A stretch of 64,000 nt of DNA from Cryptomeria japonica (GCF_030272615.1 NC_081405.1:652694920-652758919), one strand, 5' to 3'; numbered from the stretch's first letter, positions 45,884-57,703 are shown. The notes: generated by a model not told the origin, from the sequence alone. Program-made: numbers and translations.

Positions 45884-48738
45884 CTATGACTGTGGCGGAT
45901 CATCAAAATCGAGCCTCTTCGAAGCAGTACGTGGCTGCAAAAGGACAATTCAAATGTCTAATCAGATATATTTTCTCAATATAACATCAAAATAACTAAA
46001 TACTGAACTCTAAATTGTTTGAAGTTGAAATGTTGATTACCTCATCTTTGTCTTCTACAATTCGGTGAGGTTGAGGATCCGTGGGATGTCCTGCAAGAGG
46101 CTGTAACTGGTAAAACAACATTAATACATGTTAATGACATATATGTCAAATAAAACATAATAACTAAAAATGAATAGACTAAAAAACTAAAGCATACCGG
46201 AGCCTCAGATGGATGTGTTGTGGTCGTAGAAGGCAAAGTCATAGATGAATCAGTTACAACCATTTCCTATATCCATGGTAAGTGATCCAAAAGGAGTTAA
46301 CTAGACGGTTTCAACTCCGTTGTGCACTTAGTGAAAATGAGTTGATCTAAGACAAACATACCTTTTGCCTTGGTCGTGTTGGATCCCATAATATATGTGT
46401 AGGACTTTTACTGAAATGGAATGGTAGAATAATAGTAGGAAGTTTGCAAGGGGCTTGTAATAGTTTAAAGACGATCATACAAGTTAATAACCCAAAGTTG
46501 TTGACAAACTAGATAAAACAAATATTTTTAACATATGTAGAAAAAATGCACACCGAAGCCTCGTATAGTTCTCCTATAACCTTAGGAGGCCTTGTCGAAT
46601 CTGATGTAGCTATTACCATTTCTTGTATGAAAAATGATAACATATGATATAGACATAAAAGGATTTAGTTATTTTGAACAAGCAAGAATGCAATCCAAAG
46701 TGAATACGAAGATATCACCTCTTCCCTCTTCTGAACCTCATCAACATCAGGTGCATTCATTAATTTCATAAACCCCATATGTTTCTATATATAGAACAAA
46801 TAAATTAAGTGCGTTTATCAATATCTACATATACATGTTTAATCATAATACATTTCAACAATTGAATTTAAATTGTAGTGAATTACCTTCTGTCATTTGG
46901 GTGTCCGAGAGGATATCTTTTTTTGCCTTGAAGTGCTAGAGGATGGCTTCTCACACGAGATGTCCTCGAGGCAGGTGGGGTAAACTAATGGAAAAAAATT
47001 AACATAAGGGAAAAGAGCATGTATTTAATATATCACTTAAGTAAAAAATATATAAATCTAAATGGTACCGCATAGCTATCTTGGCCAAAGTCAATGGCTG
47101 AAAGCGTGATATCATCAAGTTGGGACATCTCAGCCACTGATAAGCCCTACAAAATATCAAGTAATGATACATATAATCAACAAAATATATTTTGAATTCA
47201 ATGTATTATTATATTTTTAACAAATTTACAAATCTTTACCTTTGGTGGCGAAACTACTCATGACCATGGAGTCGATTGAATAGTATGTGGTGTACTCCCA
47301 CCACCTGTTGCACCTTGCAATGCATTTTATTTATATGTCACTTTAAATTGTTCTAAAAATAAAAATTCATTTCTTTTTATAATATTTAGTCACTTAATTG
47401 ATAACATGTCATAAACAGAATTAAACACACCTGTGTTTGATAGAGAGGGTACAACATATTGTGTAGTTCATCGGTGAGGGCCACATCCTCTGCAGTGGAA
47501 GCATGGAATCTACTCCCGCAACATGTACACAAATGAGATGTCCCACCATCCTCGTCCGTGTTAGTGTCTACGCCAGAACATACACCCTAGCAGGTGGGGC
47601 ACATATGCTGAATGGGCTGGCTCGTGTCAAATGATGCAAGAAGTGCTACTAATGAAGGAGGTGTCACCGAGGAAGGAGGTGCTACTGATGAAGGAGGTGT
47701 TGCTGATGAAGGAGGTGTTGTAGGTGCTGGTACATCCTCTACTCCAACTAGCTGTGTCCCATGCTGAACTATGACATCAGTCAATGATGCAGTTGCTTGA
47801 AGAGTCTGTAATTCCATAGACTCCTTCAAGGATATAGGGACAGTGACATGAACCATGGGTTTAGGAGTTGTACACCTCCTATGTTGTGGATCTACCACCC
47901 TATGGGCCCCAGGTCTATCTTGTGCAGAGCCTCTCCCTCTACCCTGAAATTGTCGGATGTCAAAGTAATTCAGCTTCTCGCCGAGGATAAACTCACAATA
48001 CAACTTTCTCAAAAAATATAGAGGCACCTCCCAATTATTACAAGGTGGTTGGTCAATGACCATATAACACCTATCCCAAAAATCATCTTTCAACCTAGCT
48101 TGAACACACCAATGTATAGGAAAACGAGTCGTATTTAGTTCTAGGTTGTTATTGGTAACAGGATCGGTGAAAAGAGCACATATGTCAGCTTTAACTATGC
48201 CCTTTTTCTTCACTTGATCATATGACAACCCATCCACATAAAATGCTCGACATCTATCCCTCCATGAACCCCATTTCGTAACCTCCCTAGATACCTCATT
48301 TGCACTATTAGCCATTTTTTCTAGTGTTCTGGCAAGGGTTGAGTGGTGCTCAAGCTTAGAGGTCCTCAACCTATTCACCAAAATAGAAATTTGGGCACTA
48401 TTTTGTGTAAGCCGATTGATGAGATCCTCTTCTGTGGCATCTACATGATCTAATGGAGGACTTGGAGGGTTTCGGGGTGGTGGTGGTTGTTGAGGAGCAA
48501 CATTTTCAGGATTTTGAGGGTTTTCTTGTTTCTCTTATGCAATGTTAACAGGGTTTTCTTGTGTTGCTTGTGCAGGAGGAGGTCTTTGTTGTCTATTTTG
48601 TTTTTGGGGATTACTTGAAGAATCTGACATCAAATTAATAAAAAAAAAACTTAAATAAATTAAAAAACCCTAATTTAATTAAAATGCAAAGAAAAATAAT
48701 CAAACAAATCAAATCTTACCTATTCGACGAGGTGCCAT
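45884..48738 (-). pseudogene. 11-exon gene relic of the DNA transposon
   Basis: Not a protein I recognise. Exon-like blocks, each bounded by GT and AG, are at 48738-48720 (ATG GCA CCT CGT CGA ATA G), 48623-47431, 47313-47240, 47146-47069, 46984-46887, 46784-46719, 46621-46554, 46410-46362, 46266-46198, 46106-46041 and 45934-45884 (ending TAG). Exon 2 encodes a Pro/Gln-rich N-terminus, a helical segment (INRLTQNSAQISILVNRLR), a globular region with WGSWRDRCRAFYVDGLSYDQ and CNNWEVPLYFLRKLYCEF, and a Cys pair region (MCPTC, then LCTCCGSRF). Two stop codons interrupt exon 2 (48535-48537 and 47587-47589), both possible C-to-T changes of Gln codons. Exons 7 and 9 are similar (EMVIATSDS, EMVVTDSS) and probably duplicated. 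Phases do not match at every junction, so small indels are likely. Confidence 0.55.
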
Positions 48739-48783
48739 TGTTGAAAATTGCTTTTGATGATGGGAAAATGAAAAATTGTTGCA

Positions 48784-49072
48784 AACCCGTGCAGGTTCAA
48801 TGCTCTTTTTTGCTTTTCCTTGTTGTTGTTCCACGGGTTTTGGCATTGAAAATGGCCAAAATCCGTGGCCTAACAAAAAGAAATATGTTTCTCAAAACCC
48901 GTAAGGGTTTTGAGAAACTTTAAATTTTTTTATTTTAAAAAAATGTTCCTCAAAACCCGTATGGGTTTTGAGGAACTTTTGGGTTTTTTTAATTGTTTTT
49001 TATCTAGGCTTGGTAAGGCTTGGTGTTACCAAGCGTAGCACGTTTTTGAAATTTTAGAACCCGTACAAGTTA
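48784..49072. repeat. Palindrome cluster C (AACCCGTACGGGTT core)
   Basis: Copies at 48784-48797, 48886-48917 (core CCCGTAAGGG, arms GTTTCTCAAAA and TTTTGAGAAAC), 48945-48976 (core CCCGTATGGG, arms GTTCCTCAAAA and TTTTGAGGAAC) and 49059-49072, plus a half site near 48831. The cluster lies just upstream of the first exon of the 11-exon gene and just inside the right terminal repeat. Confidence 0.8.
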
Positions 49073-49108
49073 TGAATTTTTTTTTTTTTTGGCATGTGGC
49101 CACTTTTC

Positions 49109-49134
49109 TGTTCACCATCTTGGTGCACTTACCC
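49109..49134 (-). repeat. Right terminal inverted repeat
   Basis: The reverse complement is identical to 13958-13983 over 26 bp and continues imperfectly to GTGGCCAC (49099-49106). ACAT follows at 49135-49138. Confidence 0.7.
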
Positions 49135-49138
49135 ACAT

Positions 49139-51340
49139 CCAAGATCCTAAATTTGAATCTCATTCTCCTTTAGCTTGGTTATTTTTATACATAGATTTCA
49201 CCTAAATAAACTTATCAATCTCATTTCTTTTCAAATATTTTAAATGTTGCCACTTGCCTTAATCAAACCAACTAGAGACCATTTTTTAGTTAATCTAGCT
49301 TTGACATCTACCATTCATAAACTTAATTTGGTGTATCCATTTATTTTCCTTAGATTCTTTGAGATGCTTAAATGCATTGTTATTGGAGTAATCCGAAACT
49401 ATGAATATTTGGGTTTTAAACATTTTTTTACTAAGTTATATTATATTTTAGATGATTTATTTAGGGAACTCATCATGATTTTTTTTTTCACTTCTCTATA
49501 GACTTAGTGGGCCTTGGACTATTTTGTTTTTGTATTTTATATCTATAAGTTTTCCACTATGCACCTTTTAATATTGACAACCTTGCTTGACCTATGGATC
49601 AAATAAACCTAATTATTTGGTTGAATTGGAGATTTTCACTTAATTTTTTTCAACATGCTATCTCTCCTAACCTAACACATTGGAAAATTCAAATGTACGA
49701 AATGACACAAAATCCTCCTAATATGAAGTGTTTTGTTAAGAATATTAGCTAATTTTATTTCAAGAGTATCCACTTGACACAATGATTTCAAATTCTTATA
49801 ATCAATATTTTTGACTACTCATATGATTGCAAGCAAGATTAACATCAAGTGAATTAAAATTTTTAATATATAATTTGAAGTGAAAATAAATTTCCTCTTA
49901 GTATTTGATGCTTGTTTCTTTATATTACATGAATACTAAGCTATAATATTGATCGATATTTCACCATTATTTATCTTCCCTTTAAGACGGAACACATCTC
50001 ATAAATGAATATTAGCTTCTAATTGTTGGTGCTAGAACTTACACTTCAAAGCCAAAAGATTTATAGTCCCAACACATCTCGACAGAAATATTAAATGAAG
50101 ACTTATCACTAGAAAAACCTCTAACAAAATCTTAGTTTTAAAAGAACTACCACCATCTATAAACTAGAAAATCTATTGTAAGAGTTGAATATCTTTGAGT
50201 CTTTTTTCTTTAGTACAATACACATATGTTCACTTTTTTGTTTCTAGTTTGAGAAATTGTATATATTTGAATGTTCTATTATTGAAGTCTATGTAGGAGG
50301 TATCCATGTGAAAAATTCTTAGATTTTTAAGGGATTATTATTTACATATTGTGAGTGGTGTGTCCTCATAATTAATCTAAACATTCTTTTAGTGTCATCA
50401 ACATTGCACGTACTTACTTTCAACCTTGATTAATGCATATCCTTACAAATAATATATGTATGCATCAAGGTTGATCTAGGTAAATCCCAAAGAGTGTGGG
50501 AATGATGCCAAATCCTAAAGTTGCAAATTCAGAATTTCTTGATGTTTCATTGTGAGCTAACTTAATACATGCTTTGTGTGATTTGTTGCTATGTCATGGT
50601 ATTTAGAGACATTTATTATGGATAGAAACACATTCTACATAAATAGAAAATAAAAATAAAAAGTGAATGATTAGAGCACATTTCAATTCAAAAGGTTTGC
50701 ACGAAGGAAGTGAATATGCATCATCATATAGGGCACATGCATCATCTTATTGGGCATATGCCTGTATATGTATATTTTCTTCATTATTTCTTATTGCTAT
50801 TGAGATCTAGGAGAATCCATTCACCTATTGAGTTAGCAAGTTCCCCAATAGTTAAATTTGGAAACACAACCTTGAAGGATTCTAATATTTTGAAGATGTG
50901 GGTGATAAAATATCATGATAAAACCAAGTTCTAGCACACTTTCTATTAGATTGGTTGCACATTGACTAGATCAATTCTACTCGTCATATCGAGCTAATTA
51001 TAGTTGGGATCAAGCTCTTGGAGCTTAAGATTGATATATCCAACATTCTTTTTGTGTTAGTTCAAACTCTTAAGATATTCATCAAGATAATTTATTTTAT
51101 AGCGGCGAAACATTTTAAGAACAAATGCAACATTATACATTCATTATGATGCAAGAGCTAAGTATGAATATCCTCCTAATTAATTATAACACAAATTTCG
51201 TTTATATTATCTACCCAAATTCTATTATTTAAATAATTAGTTAATAATAAATTGCATTTATTTAATAATTAAATTCAACATCTTATTATTATTACTTATA
51301 AAATAAATATCTGGTTTGTTAAATAGAAATTGTGTATAAC
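49139..51340. other. Gene-free AT-rich region
   Basis: No ORF with recognisable motifs and no clear repeat boundary. A duplicated GCATCATCTTATTGGGCATATG-like unit occurs at about 50717-50760. Confidence 0.55.
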
Positions 51341-53780
51341 GTGCCCCCTCTGGGAAAATGGCGCGGGAGGGAAAATAAGTAGCAGAGGGGAGTTTTTTCG
51401 ATTACTTTGGTGGCTTATTCATGCTGCTAATTTCTGTTTATATAGCTTTACACCTGCCATTGAGTTGCTGGTAAGTTCTAAAATGTTTCCCTAATCTCTT
51501 TCATTTTCTTTCTACAGTTAATGCATACTCAGGGGAATATAAATATATTCACACAGTTCTGCAATTCAAAGAGGGGTATTCTGGTACTGTGGAGCCCTTT
51601 CTGGCTTCCACGTGTCTGGTCTGCCTGTTAAAATTTTGTCATTTTTTTCCTACAATTAATGCATACCATGAGACCACAATTCTCAGGAAATACAGTTTAC
51701 GCGCCCTTTTGTTTTTTCCTCAACGCCTTGTTACCTATAGTGACACAAAAATGTGAAAAAATTATGATGTTCACTATAAAATTTCTTTGCTCTAATGGAT
51801 GAACGGGTCAGGTCTTGTGGGAAAGTCGAAGAAGGCGAACCACCCATTTCTAATTTCTAGACGAGTTGGGGTACTTTTGGTAGAAGAATAAGATTGATTC
51901 ATTAATTTTGGAAGTAATCTCTGTTCCGTCAAGACTCACTCTCTAGAATCTTTAAGGAAATCATTGTTTATTCATTTTGTTTTTCCTTAGACATCTGATT
52001 AGGTGCTTAAGGAATTTATATTAGATTCATGCTCTTGCATTACATGTTATTACTGTTAATACAGAGTCAGAGTTGGGGAATGTTATTACTGTTAATACAG
52101 AGTCAGAGTTGGGGAATTCGTTTATCAGGTTTATCTTATTCATCGCATGCCCCATACCAAACCCAATTTGAGTTTGACGTTTTGGATGCCCGAAGCATTC
52201 ATAAGAAACATATTTTTCTCCTTATTACTTTTTGGCATTCCAAGATTAGTAGTATTAAGCCAATCCGTGTAGTTCTCAGATATAGTGATTTATGCCGTAC
52301 TGTATTATTGAAATGGATTGAGTGTAATAGCACAATCTGCTTATTGTGATCCTATGGGAGTTAAGATACAGGCAAGCACCATGTGGCATTATTCATTAGG
52401 TCATGTGAATAAGTAGTGGCTTCATGCAATAGGAGATTGTGTAATGGGTTCTTGAAAGGTGGGCTGTTTGCCACCTTATTTCTTACCAACACGTGGATTG
52501 TAAATAATTGATATGGCTTGGTTGATTTTGTAGCTGTAGCTATTTTGTGATGCGTCCTTACTTCATTTTTTGATCTTCCTTCTTTTCATGTATTGGAACC
52601 AATTGGTTCTAGGCTGTTCACAAAAGTGGCTGCTTGAAGGTTTATTTAGATTTATCATTTTGTCAGTCGTGATTGCTTAAAGGGAAAATCTGTAAATGAT
52701 AGGAATCACTAAGCTAGGAAGAAAAAATGGTAGCTTATTGCAGGTTATTCTCCTTATAAATAAGGATGAATTGCTGGTAGGAACGGGCTAATTGTATAAT
52801 TGGTTATTCTCAAACTCAAAGCAGTGAAGATGCAACAATGATGGTTTTGCTTGCATTCTCATGTGCTTGAAAGTTGAATGCATGAATGTTTTCTGATGCT
52901 ATATTCTAATATGACGTGTATATGTTATGTTTAGAAGATTGGATTATAATCATTAATAGCCATCTTTTTATCTAGATATTGTTTGTAACTTTGATTCAGT
53001 TCATCCAATGCCTTTTGATAGATTGCAGAGCATGACACATATGGCATCAACCAGGAGGTCATTCCTGCCATTAGGAGAGGACATTCTATTGTACTTATGA
53101 GAAATCAATATCCTAAGAAAGCACTTTCAATCCAACCCTCTGCATCTGCTTCTCTATCTTTTCTCACGTCTGAGTTAATATCTGCACTATGCTACCCATT
53201 CTTGTGTTTCAAACATCCAGTCTTACTCCGAGCTTCAGAACAACTCCTCCATGCACAATTGTAATGGAAGATCCATTTTGGAAGATTCTCTTTTCTCTTC
53301 TTATGTTGGCCATATTTTTAAATATGGCCAGATCTGTTTCAAATCCATTTGGATCTGTATTTTCTGGAGCAGTCATGTTTGTCTAGTTTGGTTCAGACTT
53401 TTCAATTCCTATATAAATTTTAGCAATTTTTTGCCTTATGAACAAATCAAATGCTTCAAGAGTGGTAACTATGCTGTTGGTCCTTCCTGTGTGTTATGTC
53501 AAGGTCAGGAAAAAGCAATCCTTTCATACATGTGATGCAGGGAATCTTAACAAGCTTGATATTACACTGCAGCTAGTTATTCCCGGCATGATGTTAATTT
53601 AGTCAGCTAGTTATTCAAATTATCATACAAAATTGAGATAAATTATCATAATCAAATTTCAAGTGCTTTTGAGACTCTTTACTCTTTGTGTAGTGAGTGT
53701 TACCAGTTAAGTTTTATCTATCCATTATATCAAGGTAAAAGATGATCCACGGTTAATAATTTTCTTGATCTTGAATCTCT
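51341..53780 (+). other. Possible transcribed region of unknown nature
   Basis: A GC-richer patch (51345-51400) is followed by a good splice donor (CTG GTAAGT at about 51469). A plausible acceptor, GATTGCAG, lies near 53027. The frame after it (about 53028-53240) is open for some 70 codons (containing GINQEVIPAIRRGHSIVLMR) but shows no known domain. This could be a decayed gene or a non-coding transcript, or nothing. Confidence 0.25.
52045..52116. repeat. 36-bp exact tandem duplication
   Basis: The 36 bp starting TGTTATTACTGTTAATACAG are repeated once without difference. Confidence 0.95.
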
Positions 53781-53783
53781 GCC

Positions 53784-53877
53784 CACGTGTCCATTTTAGA
53801 AATGGCGGTTAATAACCACCCTTTTCCCGATCTTGAATCTTGAAATCTTGAACTTCTGCAGAATTTCCTATATAAGG
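53784..53877 (+). promoter_or_regulatory. Pectin methylesterase promoter elements
   Basis: A TATA box TATATAAGG is at 53869-53877, about 150 bp before the ATG, placing transcription start near 53900. Upstream are a G-box CACGTG (53784-53789) and an inverted repeat GGCGGTTAATAACCACC (53804-53820). GATCTTGAATCT occurs on both sides (53768 and 53829). Confidence 0.65.
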
Positions 53878-54027
53878 ACTCCTGCTCGCTGGGTTCAAAC
53901 TCCCAATGTTATTTGACATTTTTAAAGTTATTGAAAGCGATTTGAAAGCATTTTTTAAGCGATTATAGATACTGCAAGCGATTTGATTTGATTTCTGCTC
54001 AATTACCGAAAGCAATTTGGTTTCACA

Positions 54028-57000
54028 ATGAGGTTCGGTAGCTATTCAGCAAAGGTCGTGTGGGTATTGTCGGCAGCAATACTAACAATGTGTGTGGCCG
54101 CCTGGATGGGCATTGCAATTTTCCACAATGGCAGTGGAGGGAAGCTCATCGACTCTAGCTGCAAGAAGACACCATACCCTGAGGTCTGTGTTTCAGCATT
54201 GCAATCATATGAAGGAGCGAATTCCAAGAATCTTGCTCATATTACTGTGAAGGCGAGCTTACATCGAGCTCAGAAAGCATACAGCTCGACTTTGAAAGCA
54301 GCTTCCGAGTTTCCAGAACTCATGGCTTTTGAAGATTGCATTGGCCTGTTCGTAGATGTTGTGGATCACGTCAACCGGTCGATGGCAGAAGTACCCGGCC
54401 TGGATGTGAATCCCTCCAAGGCTCAGATTGCAAATGCCAAGACATGGATAAGCGCGGCTCTCACGGACGTGGAGACATGCCTGGATGGTTTCAGAGAGAC
54501 GACCGGGACAGTGATGGCCAAGGTGGAGGATCATTGTCAGTCTTTGACAAGATCTCTCAGCAATGCTCTGTACGTGTTCCAGCTCTACTTCCCTGATAAC
54601 GATAATGTGTCTGGGTTTTCTGGGAGTCCTCTGTTTAATAACCCTCACCCTGGGTCTGGCTTTTCTGGTCGTCCTGTGTTAATTAACCCTAACCCTCACC
54701 CTGGGTCTGGGTTTTCTTTTCCTCCGTGGATGTCCCGGACCGATCGGAGGCTGTTACAAGTGCCTGCGTTGGCGTTGCATGTGAATGCAACTGTGGCTCA
54801 GGACGGCAGTGGGCAGTACAAGACCATTGGAGAGGCTCTCATGCACGTGCCGTCTCATGGCAGTGAGCGGTATGTTATCTATGTCAAAGCTGGCGTGTAT
54901 GAGGAAAATGTGCTTCTCTACAAGGAGAAGACGAATGTGATGTTGCTTGGCGATGGGCGCGACCGGACCATTGTTGCTTCCAGCAAAAATGTCAAGGATG
55001 GCTACACAACCTTCGCCTCTGCAACTTTTGGTATTTTTTAACTCTCTTTTCTAATCTAGATGTAGGAAAGATTATTGTGGGTTTTTATTTTAATTTTAAT
55101 CTCTCTTCTTTATCTTCGTTGTGCAAGTCTCCTCAATTATGAATCCCTTATTCCATTAAAGAAAAGATGATAAAAATATTTTTTCCCCAATTGAGAGCCT
55201 TCTGGTCATTCTTTTGATAACTTCAGTTGTGTGCTATTTTGTATCTATTGTATTTAATTACATAGTATATTTTCCCTCAATTTAGACTGATCATTTCTTT
55301 AATGAGTTTGGTTCTCTTTTGTATTTATTGTGATCTATTACTCAGAGATTTCGGATCATGCCTTCTGGTCATTCTTTTGATAGGTTCAGTTGTGTTCTCT
55401 TTTGTATCTATTGTATTTGATTACACAGTATATTTTTCCTCAATTTAGAGTGATCATTTCTTTACTAAGTTTGGCTCTCTTTTGTATTTATTGTGCTCTA
55501 TTATTCAGATATTTCGGATCATTTCTTGTGTTGTTCTTATTGTGCTCTATTACCCAAAGATTATTGTGGGTTTCTTTTTAACTTTTAATTTCTCTTCATC
55601 TTTGTTGTGCAAGTCTGCTGAATTATGAAGTAACTCCATTAAAGAAAAGATCATAAAATTATTCTGATCATTCTTGTAACAGGTTTATTTCCTTTTGTAT
55701 CCATTAAGTTTACGACATAATCCCCAAGTTTAGAGTGATGATTTCTTTAATAAGTTTGGCTCCCTAAATTGTATTTATTATGCTTGATTACACACAGTTT
55801 TAGGATCATTTCTTCAATAAGTCTAGTTTCCTTTTAATTATGCAGAGTTTTCAGTTTATTGACATGCAAGAAGGGAATAATTTATTATGTTTTGTTGTAT
55901 TCTGAGTCTGCTGGAGCGTCTCCATGATTGCATGCACATACAAAATGAAATAGTAGATTTATTAGCTCCAGTATTATGCAGTACATGTTTGAAAGATTAT
56001 TTTAGGTTTCTATCTGAATTTGAATTTATATTCTTTATCCTTGATTTAAGAGTTTTTATGAATTATGGCTTGAAAGTGGTTAAACTTATCCCTGAGCAAT
56101 GCAAGAACAACAAATTTGCCATTTCTTTCACATATACTTACATCTGCATACAGGATTATGGATAACAAATAGCTTTGTTTTTACATGATAATTTTTAATT
56201 AGTTTTCTACAGAATAAAAGATCACAAACCAGATTAAAAATTATCAGATAATATAGTGGGGATTCTTAAATTTTTCTTTCTACTTGATTCTCCTCTTCTT
56301 TCCTAATTCAGATGTGCATATGTTCTCTCCAACTTGTTATTTATTTGATTTAGTGTGTCAGATCTTATTCAAATTTTAAACCGATCGATGTCAAATTTGT
56401 TGGCTCCTCTATCTGACAGTCACACATCTTTTTTCATATATTCTGAAATTGTTTCCGATACAGGGTTTTAGAAATCTGGAAATCCCTGTCAATTTCTTCT
56501 TATACATGGTTGTAGAAATCTGGAAACACTTGTCAATTTCTTCTGGTTAATTGAAGACTGTTTTTGCTTTAAGACTGATAGGTACTAACAAGTTTTAATC
56601 TGATCGTAAATGCAGGTGCATCTGGCAAAGGATTTATTGCCAGAGATATGACCTTTGCCAACTTTGCAGGACCACGCAAGAATCAAGCTGTAGCTCTACG
56701 TGTGGGAGCTGATCTTTCAGCCTTTTACCGCTGCAACTTTATTGGCTTCCAGAACACCTTATATGTTCACTCCCTCCGCCAGTTCTACAGAGAGTGTAAT
56801 ATCTATGGCACTGTAGACTTCATCTTGGGCAATGCAGCTGCCATTTTTCAGAATTGCACTATTATTGTGAGAGCACCAATGGCCAATCAGACCAACACCA
56901 TTACTGCTCAGGGCAGAAACGACCCCAACCAGAACACTGGCTTTTCCATTCAAAACTGCAGCATTGTGGCCTCCACAGATCGTGTTCCAGTCAGATCTGC

Positions 57001-57298
57001 TTATCTTGGAAAGCCATGGAAACTGTTCTCGCGGACAGTCATCATTCAGAGCTTCTTAGGCGATGTAATCCACCCAGCTGGCTGGCTGGAGTGGTCGGAA
57101 GATTATGGGCTGGAAAGAGTATATTATGGAGAATATATGAACAGCGGACCCGGCTCAAAGGTGGACGGGCGAGTTGGATGGGGGGGTTATAGGGTCATTA
57201 AAAGAGTAGAGGAGGTCAATATTTTTAGTGTTGATAATTTCATTTCTGGGGCTACTTGGTTGCCATCTAGTGGAATTCCCTTTGATCATGAATTGTAA
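54028..57298 (+). CDS. Type-I pectin methylesterase with inhibitor domain (two exons, 561 residues)
   Basis: Exons are 54028-55030 and 56616-57298, with a GT-AG intron in phase 1. Pectin methylesterases remove methyl groups from cell-wall pectin. An N-terminal membrane segment (about residues 10-33) precedes an inhibitor-like domain with four Cys (SSCKKTPYPEVC, FEDC, ETC). A linker with repeated NPHPGSGFS leads to the cleavage motif RRLL (about 240). The enzyme domain has GVYEE (289), QAVAL (358), QNTL (380), DFILG (402) and LGKPW (465). Spacing of 22 residues between the second, third and fourth motifs equals the carrot enzyme. The nucleophile Asp402 and Gln358/Gln380 are kept. The acid/base Asp is Asn381 and the conserved Arg is Lys467, so activity is doubtful although the frame is intact. 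Confidence 0.93.
55068..55830. repeat. Tandem duplications inside the intron
   Basis: A unit starting GCCTTCTGGTCATTCTTTTG occurs at 55197 and 55360 (period about 163 bp). A larger unit starting GATTATTGTGGGTTT occurs at about 55068 and 55560 (about 490 bp). Copies differ by scattered substitutions and deletions. Confidence 0.75.
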
Positions 57299-57703
57299 AA
57301 GTAGTTCCATTTAGGTTTAGGTAGTTTTTGATTTCATCGTTTGGGATGTAAAATCTATGTTTTGAGTCTATCTTTTGGGATGTTTTTGTAAGAATATTTT
57401 GTAACTTCTCTTGAACTACAACTGGAGGTTTTCTTCTTCTTGGTTCTTTCCTGCTGATTCAGACGCTGCTGGTATCCTCGTCTGAACCAAGTTTTGTAAT
57501 CTCGTCTGAACCAAGTTTTGTAATGTTATATTTCTATATATAATTTAATTATGATGTCTTTGCCACTTTTGCGAATAGGCAGATCATATATGCTTCTGGT
57601 CTCTGTCATTTGTTTTATACTATACAGTTATATATCTTGGTGGAAGAAACTTTTTAGTTAAACATGCCGTCACTTCTTCACTTTTGTTTAACAAATACAG
57701 TGT

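Larger units (their letters stand above)
13958..49134. mobile_element. Candidate unclassified DNA transposon, with nested LTR elements
   Basis: The ends are a 26-bp perfect inverted repeat (13958-13983 and 49109-49134), starting GGGTAAGTGCACC on the left, with an imperfect continuation to GTGGCCAC on both sides. The flanking 4 bp are identical (ACAT at 13954-13957 and 49135-49138), consistent with a target duplication; a 27-bp repeat with a 2-bp CA duplication is the alternative. Removing the nested Tat insertion (14729-38381 plus one CAAGA) leaves about 11.5 kb. That contains a transposase-like ORF, an 11-exon gene relic in the opposite orientation, palindrome clusters near both ends, a minisatellite and a 359-bp satellite. 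Two convergent genes with subterminal repeats resemble the general plan of autonomous plant DNA transposons. I cannot assign a superfamily. An alternative is two inverted copies of a short element trapping unrelated DNA. Confidence 0.6.

Noticed and set aside
13957-49135. 27-bp terminal repeat with a 2-bp CA duplication
   Set aside because: Possible, because the adjacent T/A pair also matches, but the 4-bp ACAT reading is the longer duplication and was preferred; both are mentioned in the transposon entry.
55390-56165. Intronic ORFs of 63 and 92 codons
   Set aside because: They lie in the pectin methylesterase intron, within T-rich duplicated sequence, and have no motif.
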